This document shows positions 34,596 to 44,016 of a DNA stretch of 64,000 bases, piece by piece. The DNA comes from Niallia nealsonii (GTDB taxonomy: Bacteria; Bacillota; Bacilli; Bacillales; Cytobacillaceae). Position numbers and translations under genes: made by a program. Position 1 is the first letter of the stretch, and each line of letters opens with the position of its first letter. The DNA is taken from NCBI RefSeq assembly GCF_002835805.1, contig NZ_PISE01000011.1, positions 62,001-126,000 of the forward strand, given 5' to 3'. Under the pieces are notes generated by a model that was not told where the DNA came from, did not search any database, and saw nothing but the letters and a program-made list of their open reading frames with translations.

Positions 34596-34815
34596 TATAT
34601 TCCTCCAGAATTTATATTGTTGTATGAATAATTGAATTAAAATTTTTAGGTAAGTCTCTTCTAAAATTAGCTTGTTCTTAAAGAAAGATTGTATACAATA
34701 TTTGAGTTTGCTTAAGAAGCAATTCAATAAAGTTCTATTCATTTGGGAAAGATGTATAACCATAAATAAATATGATTTTTAAACATTTTATGCAAACTTA
34801 TGAATATTCCGGGCA

Positions 34816-34848
34816 CAAAAAAAAGCCCACAGCTTCATGCTGTACGCT
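34816..34848 (-). terminator. Terminator of the SleB-like gene
   Basis: The stem with TACAGC/GCTGT and GC-rich ends is followed by eight Ts on the minus strand, four bases after the stop. Confidence 0.8.
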
Positions 34849-34851
34849 TTG

Positions 34852-35412
34852 TTAAATAGCAAATGCGTGATTTCCAATCGTTTTGATTACTTCTCGTGTT
34901 TCAATCCAATCACTTGTTGCCGTTTCAGGATTGTAAAAGTATAGCAGTTCATCATCCTTTTGTTGATTAGCCAAAGCTACTTGAACTGCTTTATATGCTT
35001 CCTTATCATAAGCTTCATTGATAGATCCATTTTGAACAGGAGAAAATGCATTCTTTTCGTAAATAACTCCCTTTACAGTATCAGGAAATTCTTCGTGTTC
35101 TACACGATTTAATACAACTTTGGCAACTGCTACTTTTCCGGCAAATGGTTCACCCTTTGCCTCTGCATGAACAAGATGGGCAAGCAATTTTTTATCATTA
35201 TGGGAAATCTTTAAAGAATTATCTTTCTTTTCATCAGCAGCCTTTGCCGATTTTACTTTTTTATCTGCTGCCTTCTTTTTGCTATGCTCTTTTTTCTTCA
35301 ATAGATGTAATTTTTTATCTTCAGCTTTAGCAGTCTTTTGCGATTTAGAATAACTAGTATATGAACTAATGGCTAGTATAATTAACATAGCAATAATAAA
35401 TAATTTTTTCAT
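34852..35412 (-). CDS. SleB/CwlJ-type cell wall hydrolase
   Basis: A 186-residue protein with an N-terminal signal or anchor helix (LFIIAMLIILAISSYTSY), a Lys/Ala-rich linker (about 25-70) and a C-terminal SleB-type lytic transglycosylase domain. The catalytic Glu is in HAEAKGEPF (Glu84), followed by VAVAKVVLNRVEHEEFP and FSPVQNG. It is shorter than SleB and lacks its N-terminal peptidoglycan-binding domain, so it resembles CwlJ/YkvT-like hydrolases acting on spore or vegetative peptidoglycan. AGGAGG precedes ATG 35412. It is transcribed alone. Confidence 0.85.
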   Translation of the reverse strand: MKKLFIIAMLIILAISSYTSYSKSQKTAKAEDKKLHLLKKKEHSKKKAADKKVKSAKAADEKKDNSLKISHNDKKLLAHLVHAEAKGEPFAGKVAVAKVVLNRVEHEEFPDTVKGVIYEKNAFSPVQNGSINEAYDKEAYKAVQVALANQQKDDELLYFYNPETATSDWIETREVIKTIGNHAFAI

Positions 35413-35650
35413 TATAAAACCTCCTGTTTGTTTTTTAGTATCATAACAGGCGCGTTTTATAAGACTAACATGCTTAACAAAGAAACACATTAGTAGATTA
35501 TTGGCAGTTTTTCCAGCAGGCAAAGTTCTTTATTCTCTACTCCTAAAAAAACACTTAAAAATTAATATCTAAAATCCCATTAGTTCATATTCAATTCATA
35601 ACTTCTTTATATACTCCTTTTGTAAAAGAATTTTGAGAGGAAGTATTATA

Positions 35651-37396
35651 ATGAAAAAAATAAAAAAACAAACTGGCTGGCGCCCATTTTTCCAACTAGT
35701 AAAGCAAACAAATCCTTCTAAAGTCATGATTGGAATTGCTTTATTATTAAGTTTAGCAACTACTGGTGTGGGTTTATTAGTCCCTTTATTCACCAAAAAT
35801 CTTATTAATGATTTTTCCCTTAGTTCCCTTAGTCCTAGCCGTATTGCCATGCTTGTGCTGGCAATAATTGTTCAAGCATTAGCTAGCGGATTTTCCATTT
35901 ATTTATTAAATCGTATTGGCCAATCGGTAGTTGCAGGCATTCGTGATCAGCTTTGGAAGAAATTGCTTGTCCTTCCTGTCAGCTATTTTGATGAGCATCC
36001 ATCTGGAGAGACAGTAAGCCGCATGACAAATGATACATCTGTTGTAAAAGGCTTGATTTCGGAACATCTTGCTAATTTTATTACTGGAATTATTTCCATT
36101 ATCGGCTCTATTATTGTGTTAATTGTATTGGATTGGAAAATGACATTGCTAATATTTATTGCCATTCCTCTTTCAGCATTAATCCTAGTTCCTCTAGGCA
36201 AAAAAATGCATCAGATCTCAAAAGACATGCAGGATGAAACAGCATCCTTCACCTCTATTCTGCAGCAGGTTTTGTCAGAAATTCGTCTTGTGAAAGCTTC
36301 TAATGCAGAAAAATTAGAATATGAAAATGGAAAAAAAGGCATTATGAACCTTTTTGCATTTGGTTTAAAAGAAGCAAAAATTCAAGCTTTGATTGGGCCA
36401 TTAATGAGCCTTGTTATGATGGCATTGCTGGTGCTGATTTTAGGCTATGGAGGAATGCGCGTTTCTACTGGTGCAATAACAGCTGGAGCACTAGTTGCAT
36501 TTATCATGTATCTTTTCCAAATCATTATGCCAATGGCTCAATTAGCGCAATTTTTCACACAATTTCAAAAAGCAACAGGTGCAACAGAACGCATTCGTAC
36601 TATTTTAGATGCAGAGGTGGAAAAAGACGGAAATCAGCTTGCGGAAAATATGAATGAAACCATCTCCATTAACAGTATCCATTATCATTATCATAATGGC
36701 GAAGAAGTGCTAAAAGATATCCATTTTAATATAGAAGCAGGTAAAACCACGGCAATTGTCGGACCTAGCGGCAGCGGAAAAACAACCCTTTTCTCCTTAT
36801 TTGAACGTTTTTATTCACCGCAGCAAGGTACTATTTCTATAGGAGGAAAATCAATTCATGACTTCTCCTTGTTTTCTTGGCGAAGTCAAATTGGCTATGT
36901 TTCCCAAGAAAGCCCTATTGTAGCAGGGACAATTCGTGATAATATTTGCTATGGGCTAGATCGCGTAGTTCCAGAGGAAGAATTGCAGGAAGTAGCTAAA
37001 ATGGCTTATGCTGACCAATTTATTTCTGAACTGCCAAATGGATTTGATACAGAAGTTGGGGAAAGAGGCATGAAATTATCAGGGGGACAAAGACAAAGAA
37101 TCGCGATTGCACGGGCGTTTTTAAGAAATCCAAAAATATTAATGCTCGATGAAGCCACATCAAGCCTTGACAGCAAATCAGAAAAAGTCGTACAGCTTGC
37201 ATTAAGCAATCTCATGAAAGGCAGAACGACCATTGTTATTGCCCATCGCTTATCAACTATTATTGACTCTGATCAAATCATTTTCCTCGAAAAAGGAAAA
37301 ATCACTGGTAAAGGCACACATGAAGAGCTCTTTAATACACACTCCTTATATCGCGAATTTGCCCAGCAGCAATTACACATGCTTAAATTAGCTTAA
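35651..37396 (+). CDS. bmrA: BmrA-type multidrug ABC exporter
   Basis: A 581-residue half transporter. Six membrane helices (about 20-300) are fused to an ATPase with Walker [11 protein letters not shown]-loop [13 protein letters not shown], signature [14 protein letters not shown], Walker [11 protein letters not shown] and H-loop IAHRLST. The membrane part closely resembles B. subtilis BmrA, for example [20 protein letters not shown] and [16 protein letters not shown]. It works as a homodimer exporting drugs or lipids. GAGAGGAAG precedes ATG 35651; a TTG 18 bases earlier is less likely. A two-component system follows after 23 bases and probably regulates it. Confidence 0.88.
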   Translation: MKKIKKQTGWRPFFQLVKQTNPSKVMIGIALLLSLATTGVGLLVPLFTKNLINDFSLSSLSPSRIAMLVLAIIVQALASGFSIYLLNRIGQSVVAGIRDQLWKKLLVLPVSYFDEHPSGETVSRMTNDTSVVKGLISEHLANFITGIISIIGSIIVLIVLDWKMTLLIFIAIPLSALILVPLGKKMHQISKDMQDETASFTSILQQVLSEIRLVKASNAEKLEYENGKKGIMNLFAFGLKEAKIQALIGPLMSLVMMALLVLILGYGGMRVSTGAITAGALVAFIMYLFQIIMPMAQLAQFFTQFQKATGATERIRTILDAEVEKDGNQLAENMNETISINSIHYHYHNGEEVLKDIHFNIEAGKTTAIVGPSGSGKTTLFSLFERFYSPQQGTISIGGKSIHDFSLFSWRSQIGYVSQESPIVAGTIRDNICYGLDRVVPEEELQEVAKMAYADQFISELPNGFDTEVGERGMKLSGGQRQRIAIARAFLRNPKILMLDEATSSLDSKSEKVVQLALSNLMKGRTTIVIAHRLSTIIDSDQIIFLEKGKITGKGTHEELFNTHSLYREFAQQQLHMLKLA

Positions 37397-37419
37397 CTTT
37401 CGGAAAGGAAAGAGCCTAT

Positions 37420-38097
37420 ATGACCAAAATTTTAATAGTGGATGATGATTCCCATATCCGGGAACTCATCCAGCTTTTTTTGAAAAAAGAGGGATTTGAC
37501 CTATATGAAGCAGATGATGGGATTCAAGCTTTAACACTTACAGAAAAGGTGAAAGTCGATTTAGCCATTATTGATATTATGATGCCAAATATGGATGGGT
37601 GGGAACTATGTCAAAATTTAAGAAGTTTCAGCGATATTCCTATTTTAATGCTGACGGCAAAAAGTGAAACATCACAAAAAGTAAAAGGTTTCGGTTTAGG
37701 TGCAGATGACTATCTTGTGAAACCATTTGAACCAATCGAATTGGTTATGCGTGTCAAAGCATTATTAAAACGCTATAATATTACCATTTCACAAACATTA
37801 ACAATTGGAGACCTAAAAATGAATCGGAGCACATATGAAATTTCTTACAAAGACCAGGAATATACCCTCCCTTTAAAAGAATTTGAACTGCTGTTTAAAC
37901 TAGGCAGCTATCCGGGAAAAACTTTCTCCCGGGAAGAACTGATTGAAAACATTTGGGGTTATGACTATGAAGGCGATGAACGGACTGTTGATGTTCATAT
38001 TAAACGAGTAAGAGAGAGATTTCCAGAGACATCCTCCCCTTTTCGAATTAAAACGATTTGGGGACTTGGGTACCGTTTAGAGCTGAAATCGATATGA
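37420..38097 (+). CDS. OmpR-family response regulator
   Basis: A 225-residue regulator. The receiver domain has DDD (8-10), phospho-acceptor Asp52 (IIDIMMPNMDG) and the conserved Lys in DDYLVKPFEP; the C-terminal winged helix has FSREELIENIWGYDYEGDERTVDVHIKRVR. Its stop overlaps the start of the sensor kinase gene (ATGA at 38094-38097). Genetic linkage to the upstream exporter suggests that it controls that gene. Confidence 0.92.
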   Translation: MTKILIVDDDSHIRELIQLFLKKEGFDLYEADDGIQALTLTEKVKVDLAIIDIMMPNMDGWELCQNLRSFSDIPILMLTAKSETSQKVKGFGLGADDYLVKPFEPIELVMRVKALLKRYNITISQTLTIGDLKMNRSTYEISYKDQEYTLPLKEFELLFKLGSYPGKTFSREELIENIWGYDYEGDERTVDVHIKRVRERFPETSSPFRIKTIWGLGYRLELKSI

Positions 38098-39128
38098 ATA
38101 TGAAAAAACGTTTTAAACATATAGTTGGCATACTGTTTTTTTTATCCTTTACAACATTTAGCTTTTCGGCAGGATACTATCTTATTCAACTCCTGCCTAT
38201 AAATTTGCCAAACTATATACACTATCTGGCAACGATTTTATTAAGCCTTCTCATCATGTTTCTTCTTGGCTATTTGATTCATTTTTTCCATCATTCTAAA
38301 CGCCAGCATTTTGTTCAAGAAATTATTGCCGCTTTAAGAAAAATCGCAAATGGCGACTTTAATGTGCAGCTAGACTTTGAACTAGATGAACAAAATGAAA
38401 TAAGTGAACTTATTGGCCATTTTAATCATATGACAAAACAATTAAAACAAATGGAAGAAATGCGGCAAGAGTTTATCTCCAATGTATCACATGAAATACA
38501 GTCGCCCCTTACATCGATTGTTGGCTTTGCTCAAGCAATTCAATATAATGAACTAACATTAGAAGAAAGAAATCATTATCTCACTATAATAGAAACAGAA
38601 AGCAGGAGATTATCCAAACTAAGTGATAATCTCCTCAAACTAACGTCTCTTGAATCAGAACAACATCCATTTGAGAAAAACAGTTACCGGCTGGATCAGC
38701 AAATTCGGCATATTATTTTAGCATGTGAACCAAATTGGACAGAAAAAGAATTAGAAATGGATGTATCATTAGACAAACTATTCATCACTGCAGATGAAGA
38801 ATTAATGAGCCAAGTATGGACAAATCTCATCCATAACAGCATTAAATTTACTCCAAGCGGCGGGCAACTTTCCATTCGTTTACAACTAATAGAACATCAG
38901 GCAGTCATCTCGATAACAGATACAGGAATCGGCATTTCAGAACAAGACCAGCTTCATGTATTCGAGCGATTTTTTAAAGCAGACTTGGCAAGAGACCGAA
39001 CCAAAAGCGGCAGTGGTTTAGGGTTATCCATTGTGAAAAAAATTGTAGAAATGCACGAAGGACAAATATCGGTTGAAAGCAAGTTGGGGGTAGGGACAAC
39101 GTTTAAGGTTGTACTTCCTATTCTGTAA
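38094..39128 (+). CDS. Sensor histidine kinase
   Basis: A 344-residue membrane kinase with two helices (about 10-32 and 43-66) and a very short external loop, then HAMP (about 68-120), the phosphorylation helix with His133 (SNVSHEIQSPLTS) and the ATP-binding domain with N-box NLIHNSIKFTPSGG, G1 DTGIGI and G2 SGSGLGLS. The short extracytoplasmic loop is typical of intramembrane-sensing kinases, which often watch ABC transporters and membrane-active compounds; this fits the linkage to bmrA. The start at 38094 is translationally coupled to the regulator. Confidence 0.9.
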   Translation: MNMKKRFKHIVGILFFLSFTTFSFSAGYYLIQLLPINLPNYIHYLATILLSLLIMFLLGYLIHFFHHSKRQHFVQEIIAALRKIANGDFNVQLDFELDEQNEISELIGHFNHMTKQLKQMEEMRQEFISNVSHEIQSPLTSIVGFAQAIQYNELTLEERNHYLTIIETESRRLSKLSDNLLKLTSLESEQHPFEKNSYRLDQQIRHIILACEPNWTEKELEMDVSLDKLFITADEELMSQVWTNLIHNSIKFTPSGGQLSIRLQLIEHQAVISITDTGIGISEQDQLHVFERFFKADLARDRTKSGSGLGLSIVKKIVEMHEGQISVESKLGVGTTFKVVLPIL

Positions 39129-39140
39129 ATCTAAATAAGC

Positions 39141-39170
39141 AAAAAAGCAGATTTTGTCGTCTGCTTTTTT
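39141..39170. terminator. Bidirectional terminator
   Basis: AAGCAGA (39145-39151) pairs with TCTGCTT (39160-39166), with As before and Ts after, between the kinase and permease genes. Confidence 0.85.
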
Positions 39171-39195
39171 ATTTCCTTATGAATTTTCCCAATAC

Positions 39196-40446
39196 CTATC
39201 CTGCTTTTCGAAATCTTGCCCATCTGTAACCCTGTTTATAACAGGTAAATAAGAGCGTAAGAAACATAATAATAATTAAAGCTACACTAGAAGATCGAAG
39301 CAGCAAAAGTCCAAATAAAATGCTTAAAAAAATAGCTATTCCTTTCATGAGTCGATTTGTGAATAGTTTAACTGCTGAAAGTATGCCAATCAAAGCGTTG
39401 GAGATGAAAAATGCATTCGCAAGAGCAACAAGATTTTCCACTGTAATAATCTGAAGCATGACAAATGATGCAACAATTAAATGAATCGCCATAAGTAATA
39501 GAATGGATGCAATCGGTGCGCCATTTTTCAATTTTTTTGTTAGAAAATAAAGTGCCGGCACTGATTGCGACAACGATGCCATTAATCGTGATACTCCCCC
39601 CGCCACCATCAAATATGTTGTTAAGCAAAGACCTGCCGCTACAATCGTCAATAACCCAATTGATAGTCCCCCGAATAGAGGATATAAAATGCCTGTCAAT
39701 TGAATAGACAATTGGCCACTTGAGAAGTCCGTCCATTGCACAGCCGCAGCAATAAGCAGATTAACTGATGTAATGACAAAAGCACTTAAAAAAACAGCTT
39801 TGCGAATCGTTCTTTTTGGATTTTCTACTTCTTCAGAATAGTTTCCAATGATTTCCCACCCAACAATAATCCAAAACAGCAACAACAAACTGTGTCCAAA
39901 TGAAGGAACATGAAATTCTTGAAGCATAAATTCATTTCGATGGTGAAACAGCAGAGAAAACACACTCCCACTTGTTAAAATCAAAACAGCAATCGATGAA
40001 ATGACAAGGGATAGATTTCCAAGAAAAGTCAATCGAAATAGTAAAATTAGTCCACTTAAGACTAAAAGGATAATAGCAATCCACTCTACTTTAATGGATG
40101 ATGTAAATAGCCAGGCATGCAAATATTCTGCTGCTGTCATCATGACAGCAATTGGTCCCATAAATGCGGCAAACATTAAAAAAATCGAAGAAAGGTTTTT
40201 CATTCGTAGACCAAAGGCTTTTTCAATCGCGTTTCCAATACCCCCTTCCCCTGGAAACATGAGCGTCAACTCTCCACAAAGCAAAGCAAAAAATATTCCA
40301 ATAATAGACATCAACAGCCATGCAAAAATCGCATAATTTCCTGAAATATCATATATAATAGGCGGCAATAATATGATTCCTGACCCTAAAAGAGGTCCAA
40401 TAATTAAACCGCTTAACGTAATTGAGCCAATCTTTTTTTGTTTCAT
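39196..40446 (-). CDS. APC-family amino acid permease
   Basis: A 416-residue membrane protein with 11-12 predicted helices. The first helix has the APC unwound-helix motif GLIIGPLLGSGIILLPP, and helix 3 includes GEGGIGNAIEKAFG. The substrate is an amino acid or amine not decided by sequence. GAGGAAAG precedes ATG 40446. It diverges from a LysR-type gene that may control it. Confidence 0.82.
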   Translation of the reverse strand: MKQKKIGSITLSGLIIGPLLGSGIILLPPIIYDISGNYAIFAWLLMSIIGIFFALLCGELTLMFPGEGGIGNAIEKAFGLRMKNLSSIFLMFAAFMGPIAVMMTAAEYLHAWLFTSSIKVEWIAIILLVLSGLILLFRLTFLGNLSLVISSIAVLILTSGSVFSLLFHHRNEFMLQEFHVPSFGHSLLLLFWIIVGWEIIGNYSEEVENPKRTIRKAVFLSAFVITSVNLLIAAAVQWTDFSSGQLSIQLTGILYPLFGGLSIGLLTIVAAGLCLTTYLMVAGGVSRLMASLSQSVPALYFLTKKLKNGAPIASILLLMAIHLIVASFVMLQIITVENLVALANAFFISNALIGILSAVKLFTNRLMKGIAIFLSILFGLLLLRSSSVALIIIMFLTLLFTCYKQGYRWARFRKAG

Positions 40447-40563
40447 TTGCTTTCCTCTTTTCAAAATAATGTTCATATCAAAAACAAATACGCATATTCA
40501 TTTCTTACTCCCTATTGTATTCACTATTTACAATTCAGTAAAATAGATATATACGATAGATAA

Positions 40564-40580
40564 TATCGGTTTTTCCGATA
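40564..40580. promoter_or_regulatory. LysR-type operator palindrome
   Basis: TATCGG (40564-40569) and CCGATA (40575-40580) flank five Ts, a T-N11-A type dyad as expected for a LysR-family box. It lies three bases before the ribosome site of the LysR gene and within the divergent promoter region. Confidence 0.65.
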
Positions 40581-40595
40581 ATAGGAGGGTTTAGA

Positions 40596-41477
40596 TTGGA
40601 AATTCGTCATTTACAAACATTCAAATCAATCGTGGAGGCTGGAGGTTTTGCCAAGGCGGCTCATTATCTTGGATATGCTCAATCCACAATTACTGCCCAT
40701 ATACAAGCATTAGAAAATGAGTTGGAAGGGCCATTATTTGATCGGCTCGGAAAAAGTATTTCCTTAACAGAGCTGGGTAAGTCTTTTCTTCCGTATGCTA
40801 ATGAGATGCTGCGTTTGCACAAAGCAGCGAAGGAGCTTCATCAGTCCTCTATTACAAAAAAAGGAAAAATAACAATTGGGGCATCGGAGTCTTTAACGGT
40901 TTATCGCCTGCCTTCTATCATTCAAGCATATAAAGAAAAATTTCCGGATGTACATTTATCTGTGAGAGTAGGAACATGTGAGGAAATTCAACATTTAGTA
41001 GAAATTGGTGATTTAGATATTGCATTGCTGCTTAATTTAGATTTGAAAAGCCAGCCAGCATTGGAAATGGAAAAAATGACAGATGAGCATATGAGCATTA
41101 TTTTTTCTCCTCATCAACTTCAGCCTAACTCTATCCTTTATTCAGAAAGCAATTGTCCCTATCGTTCCTTAATGGATAAATTTATTGCAGAGGAAAAAAT
41201 GTCTCCAACATCCTTTCATGAATTTTGGAGCATTGAAGCTATTAAAAAGTGTGTCCAATGTGGATTAGGCATGGCTCTTGTTCCTGAGATCACCATTCAA
41301 AATGAACTAAAAGAAGGAAAGTTAATAGCTAAACGTCTAGATGAAAAACATGGAAAGGTTGCAACATTTCTTTTTTACCATAAAAGCAGATGGGTCTCTC
41401 CAATCGTTCATTATTTTATCGAGGAAGCGAGGCAGTACTTTGAAGTGGAGAAACAGAAAAAACGCACAAAAAAATAA
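40596..41477 (+). CDS. LysR-family transcriptional regulator
   Basis: A 293-residue regulator. The N-terminal helix-turn-helix is GGFAKAAHYLGYAQSTITAHIQALE (residues 17-41), followed by a periplasmic-binding-like sensor domain starting at about 90 with KITIGASESLTVYRLP. The start is TTG 40596 behind a perfect AGGAGG at 40583-40588. It diverges from the APC permease, with a dyad between them, so it probably controls that gene and itself. The effector is unknown. Confidence 0.88.
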   Translation: MEIRHLQTFKSIVEAGGFAKAAHYLGYAQSTITAHIQALENELEGPLFDRLGKSISLTELGKSFLPYANEMLRLHKAAKELHQSSITKKGKITIGASESLTVYRLPSIIQAYKEKFPDVHLSVRVGTCEEIQHLVEIGDLDIALLLNLDLKSQPALEMEKMTDEHMSIIFSPHQLQPNSILYSESNCPYRSLMDKFIAEEKMSPTSFHEFWSIEAIKKCVQCGLGMALVPEITIQNELKEGKLIAKRLDEKHGKVATFLFYHKSRWVSPIVHYFIEEARQYFEVEKQKKRTKK

Positions 41478-41491
41478 TTTATCATGCATTA

Positions 41492-41634
41492 ACGGGCTTT
41501 TCCGCCACCTAAGGGATGATGAAAGAAAACCAGAAATCTAGGTGGGGAGAAAATTGCCCGTAAAAGCCTGATGGGTTCCACTAATAATCAGTGAAGAACG
41601 TGGACCCCCCCACTGATTGAAGTTCCACTTTATC
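41492..41634. other. Compact structured element with nested stems and a possible pseudoknot
   Basis: ACGGGC (41492-41497) pairs with GCCCGT (41556-41561), enclosing CCACCTA (41505-41511) paired with TAGGTGG (41539-41545). Next, GGGTTCCAC (41573-41581) pairs with GTGGACCC (41600-41607). Inside that loop, AATCAGTG (41586-41593) is complementary to CACTGATT (41611-41618) downstream, which gives an H-type pseudoknot or two exclusive folds. TTCCACT recurs at 41623-41629. It is GC-richer than its surroundings. It could be a small RNA, or the end region or guide RNA of a lost IS200/IS605-like element; no transposase remains. Confidence 0.55.
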
Positions 41635-41643
41635 CAAATATCC

Positions 41644-41859
41644 TCACTTTTTTATATGCATTCTATCCATAAATTCAAACAGAAGACGCAAAAATAATGA
41701 GGCAAGCCAGATAACTGTTATTATAAAAAAAGATAGCATTTGCTCCTCTTCCAATAATTTTGCTAGCGGCAGAGTAAACAATGCTATCTTTCCTAGAATA
41801 AGCGTAATTATATGGACTGTTTGAATGTAAACCTTTCTGGAAAATCTGTCATGATACAA
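41644..41859 (-). CDS. Possible small membrane protein overlapping the phosphodiesterase gene
   Basis: Downstream of and partly overlapping the end of the glycerophosphodiester phosphodiesterase gene, a frame encodes two hydrophobic helices (IITLILGKIALFTLPLAKLL and MLSFFIITVIWLASLFLRLL) and ends RMHIKK. The start is unclear: TTG 41859 lies inside the upstream gene with no good ribosome site. The coherent two-helix pattern outside the overlap favours a real small membrane protein, perhaps translated by coupling, but it may be chance. Confidence 0.35.
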   Translation of the reverse strand: MYHDRFSRKVYIQTVHIITLILGKIALFTLPLAKLLEEEQMLSFFIITVIWLASLFLRLLFEFMDRMHIKK

Positions 41860-42545
41860 TCAACTTCAACAGGCAATGACTGAATGTCTCTTCCATCATT
41901 AATAGTATAAATTCTTAATAACAGCCCTTCCTCACAGGCTATCTTTCCATATTCACTTCTTGCAAAACTAATCTCTGTATGAAGAGCTTTTGCATATAAT
42001 GCCTTTGCCTCTGCTATTGCCTCTTCATTTATCCCTTTCACTAAAAGGGCAATTTCAATTACAGGTTTTAAATCTCTTACCTTTCTTAAGCTTTCCCAAT
42101 TAAAAGAAGATAAGATGATTCGGTCTTCTAAATCATATTGCTCTATTAACGCAATTACTTTTTCCTCCAATCCCTTATAATTAACCACATCATTTTTTAA
42201 TTCAATATTGATTATAAGTTGATTATTTTCTTGTACTGCCCATGAGAAGAACTCTTCTAATGTTGGGATTTTTGCTCCTGAAAAATTCAAATGAAACCAG
42301 CTTCCTGCATCCAATTTAAAAATCTCTTGGTCGGTAAGGTCTTTGACATATCCATGTCCATTTGTCGTGCAATTAACCGTTTCATCATGGATAATGACTA
42401 CTGTCCCATCTTTTGTCAGTTGGACATCTAGTTCAATTCCACTTACCCCAGCCCTTCTAGAAGCCTCAAAAGCTTCCATAGTATTTTCAGGAAAACGACC
42501 GCTAACGCCTCGATGTGCAAATAAAGGTATCCTCACTTTTCCCAT
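41808..42545 (-). CDS. ugpQ: Glycerophosphodiester phosphodiesterase
   Basis: A 245-residue cytosolic TIM-barrel enzyme that hydrolyses glycerophosphodiesters to glycerol 3-phosphate and an alcohol. The active-site residues are His11 and Arg12 (AHRG), Glu38 and Asp40 (IELD), and His53 (IIHDETV). No signal peptide is present, so it acts on imported diesters. AGGAGG lies upstream; the start is ATG 42545, with ATG 42548 as an alternative. It is the last enzyme gene of the glpP-ugp operon. Confidence 0.9.
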   Translation of the reverse strand: MGKVRIPLFAHRGVSGRFPENTMEAFEASRRAGVSGIELDVQLTKDGTVVIIHDETVNCTTNGHGYVKDLTDQEIFKLDAGSWFHLNFSGAKIPTLEEFFSWAVQENNQLIINIELKNDVVNYKGLEEKVIALIEQYDLEDRIILSSFNWESLRKVRDLKPVIEIALLVKGINEEAIAEAKALYAKALHTEISFARSEYGKIACEEGLLLRIYTINDGRDIQSLPVEVDCIMTDFPERFTFKQSI

Positions 42546-42587
42546 CATTTCCTCCTTTGTTTTCCTATTATTCATTTTTATCTTGCT

Positions 42588-43928
42588 TCATTTTCCGCTC
42601 TTTTTATTGGCAATTTCTATTGCACGAGTTGTTTCCTCTACAGCACGATCCAACGCTTCTTTTGGATTAGCCCCTTGATATAGACTTTCCATTGCATTAA
42701 CAACTTTTTGTCTTGCTTCTGGAAACACTGATATTAAAGCCCCTTGTGTAGCTGAAGATGGAATTGTCTCACTAAGCTGGTCAACCGTCACTTTTAATTG
42801 AGGATATTTTTTCCATTCTTCTTTTACAATTTCCTCCTCATATGCTTTAGGATTGGTCGCAAAATATCCTGTTTCTACATGCCATTTTGCTTGTATTTTC
42901 GGCGTTGATAAATATTTCATAAAGTCCCATGCAGCTTCTTGTTTTTTCTCATCAATTCCAGAAGACATCCATAATGATGCACCACCGATAATTACACCTT
43001 GACGTTTTGCTTCATCTGGAACTGGAAGATAGGATACTCCCACTTCGAAAGGAGAGTTGTCTACCATTGCTTTCACACCAGCAGAAGAATCTAAAATCAT
43101 CGCAATTTTTCCAGATTGGAACGCTGCACGCATATCATCCCAATTTTGTCCTACATTAGAGAAGGATCCTTCTTTATACATCTCATTTATTAAATTAAAT
43201 ACATTTAGCCCTTCTTTACTATTAAACACCGCTTTTGTTACATCACCGCTTCTGCCATTTTCTCCATCAACAAACAATCCGCCTTGCGCTGCTAAAAGCT
43301 CTTCAAAAAACCAGCCATAATTTAAAATAGAAAATCCTGTTTGATCTTCTTTTGTTAATTGTTTTGCTTGTTTTTGTAATTCATCAAATGTACGAGGCGC
43401 TTTTTCTGGATCTAGATCAGCTTTGCCAAATGCATCTTTATTGTAAATAAGCACAGGCGTAGATGAGTTAAATGGCATAGAATACTGTTTTCCATCTACT
43501 GAATAGTAATTAGAAATATTTTTTTCCCATTGGGTTGTATCATAGCCCTCTTTATCAATAAACTTCTGGATTGGCTGAATTTTACCTGAATCAATCATAT
43601 ACTTTGTGCCAACTTCAAATGTTTGCATGATTGCAGGAGCATCCGCTGTACCTGCAACTGTATTAAACTTTGTTAATGCTTCTTCATATGTACCTTGAAA
43701 TATTGGCTTAATCTCAATATTTTCCTGTGATTGATTATACTCCGCTGCTATTTCCTTTAAAACCGTCTCTAGTTCTCCACTCATCGAATGCCAAAATACT
43801 ACTTCTGTCTTTCCATTTCCATCTTCACTTGCTTTACTTGAATCCTTTGTGTTCGAATTGGTGTTTTGGGAACAAGCTGATACTAGCAATAGCAATAAAA
43901 TCATTAGAAATAAACCTACTTTTTTCAT
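42588..43928 (-). CDS. ugpB: Glycerol-3-phosphate-type ABC binding lipoprotein
   Basis: A 446-residue binding protein with lipobox LLVSAC (lipid-modified Cys19). The mature part has VVFWHSMSGELETVLKEI, FNSSTPVLIYNKDAFGKAD, and NYGWFFEELLAAQGGLFVD, characteristic of the UgpB group that binds glycerol 3-phosphate and glycerophosphodiesters. AAAGGAG precedes the ATG. The operon context (glpP, ugpC, ugpA, ugpE, phosphodiesterase) supports the ligand assignment strongly. Confidence 0.88.
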   Translation of the reverse strand: MKKVGLFLMILLLLLVSACSQNTNSNTKDSSKASEDGNGKTEVVFWHSMSGELETVLKEIAAEYNQSQENIEIKPIFQGTYEEALTKFNTVAGTADAPAIMQTFEVGTKYMIDSGKIQPIQKFIDKEGYDTTQWEKNISNYYSVDGKQYSMPFNSSTPVLIYNKDAFGKADLDPEKAPRTFDELQKQAKQLTKEDQTGFSILNYGWFFEELLAAQGGLFVDGENGRSGDVTKAVFNSKEGLNVFNLINEMYKEGSFSNVGQNWDDMRAAFQSGKIAMILDSSAGVKAMVDNSPFEVGVSYLPVPDEAKRQGVIIGGASLWMSSGIDEKKQEAAWDFMKYLSTPKIQAKWHVETGYFATNPKAYEEEIVKEEWKKYPQLKVTVDQLSETIPSSATQGALISVFPEARQKVVNAMESLYQGANPKEALDRAVEETTRAIEIANKKSGK

Positions 43929-44016
43929 AAGACTGACACTCCTTTAATGATAAAATTGGGATAAAACGATTAATAGCAGCAAAACGAGTGCTCCTGCCTT
44001 AAGATACAGGAAAGAT

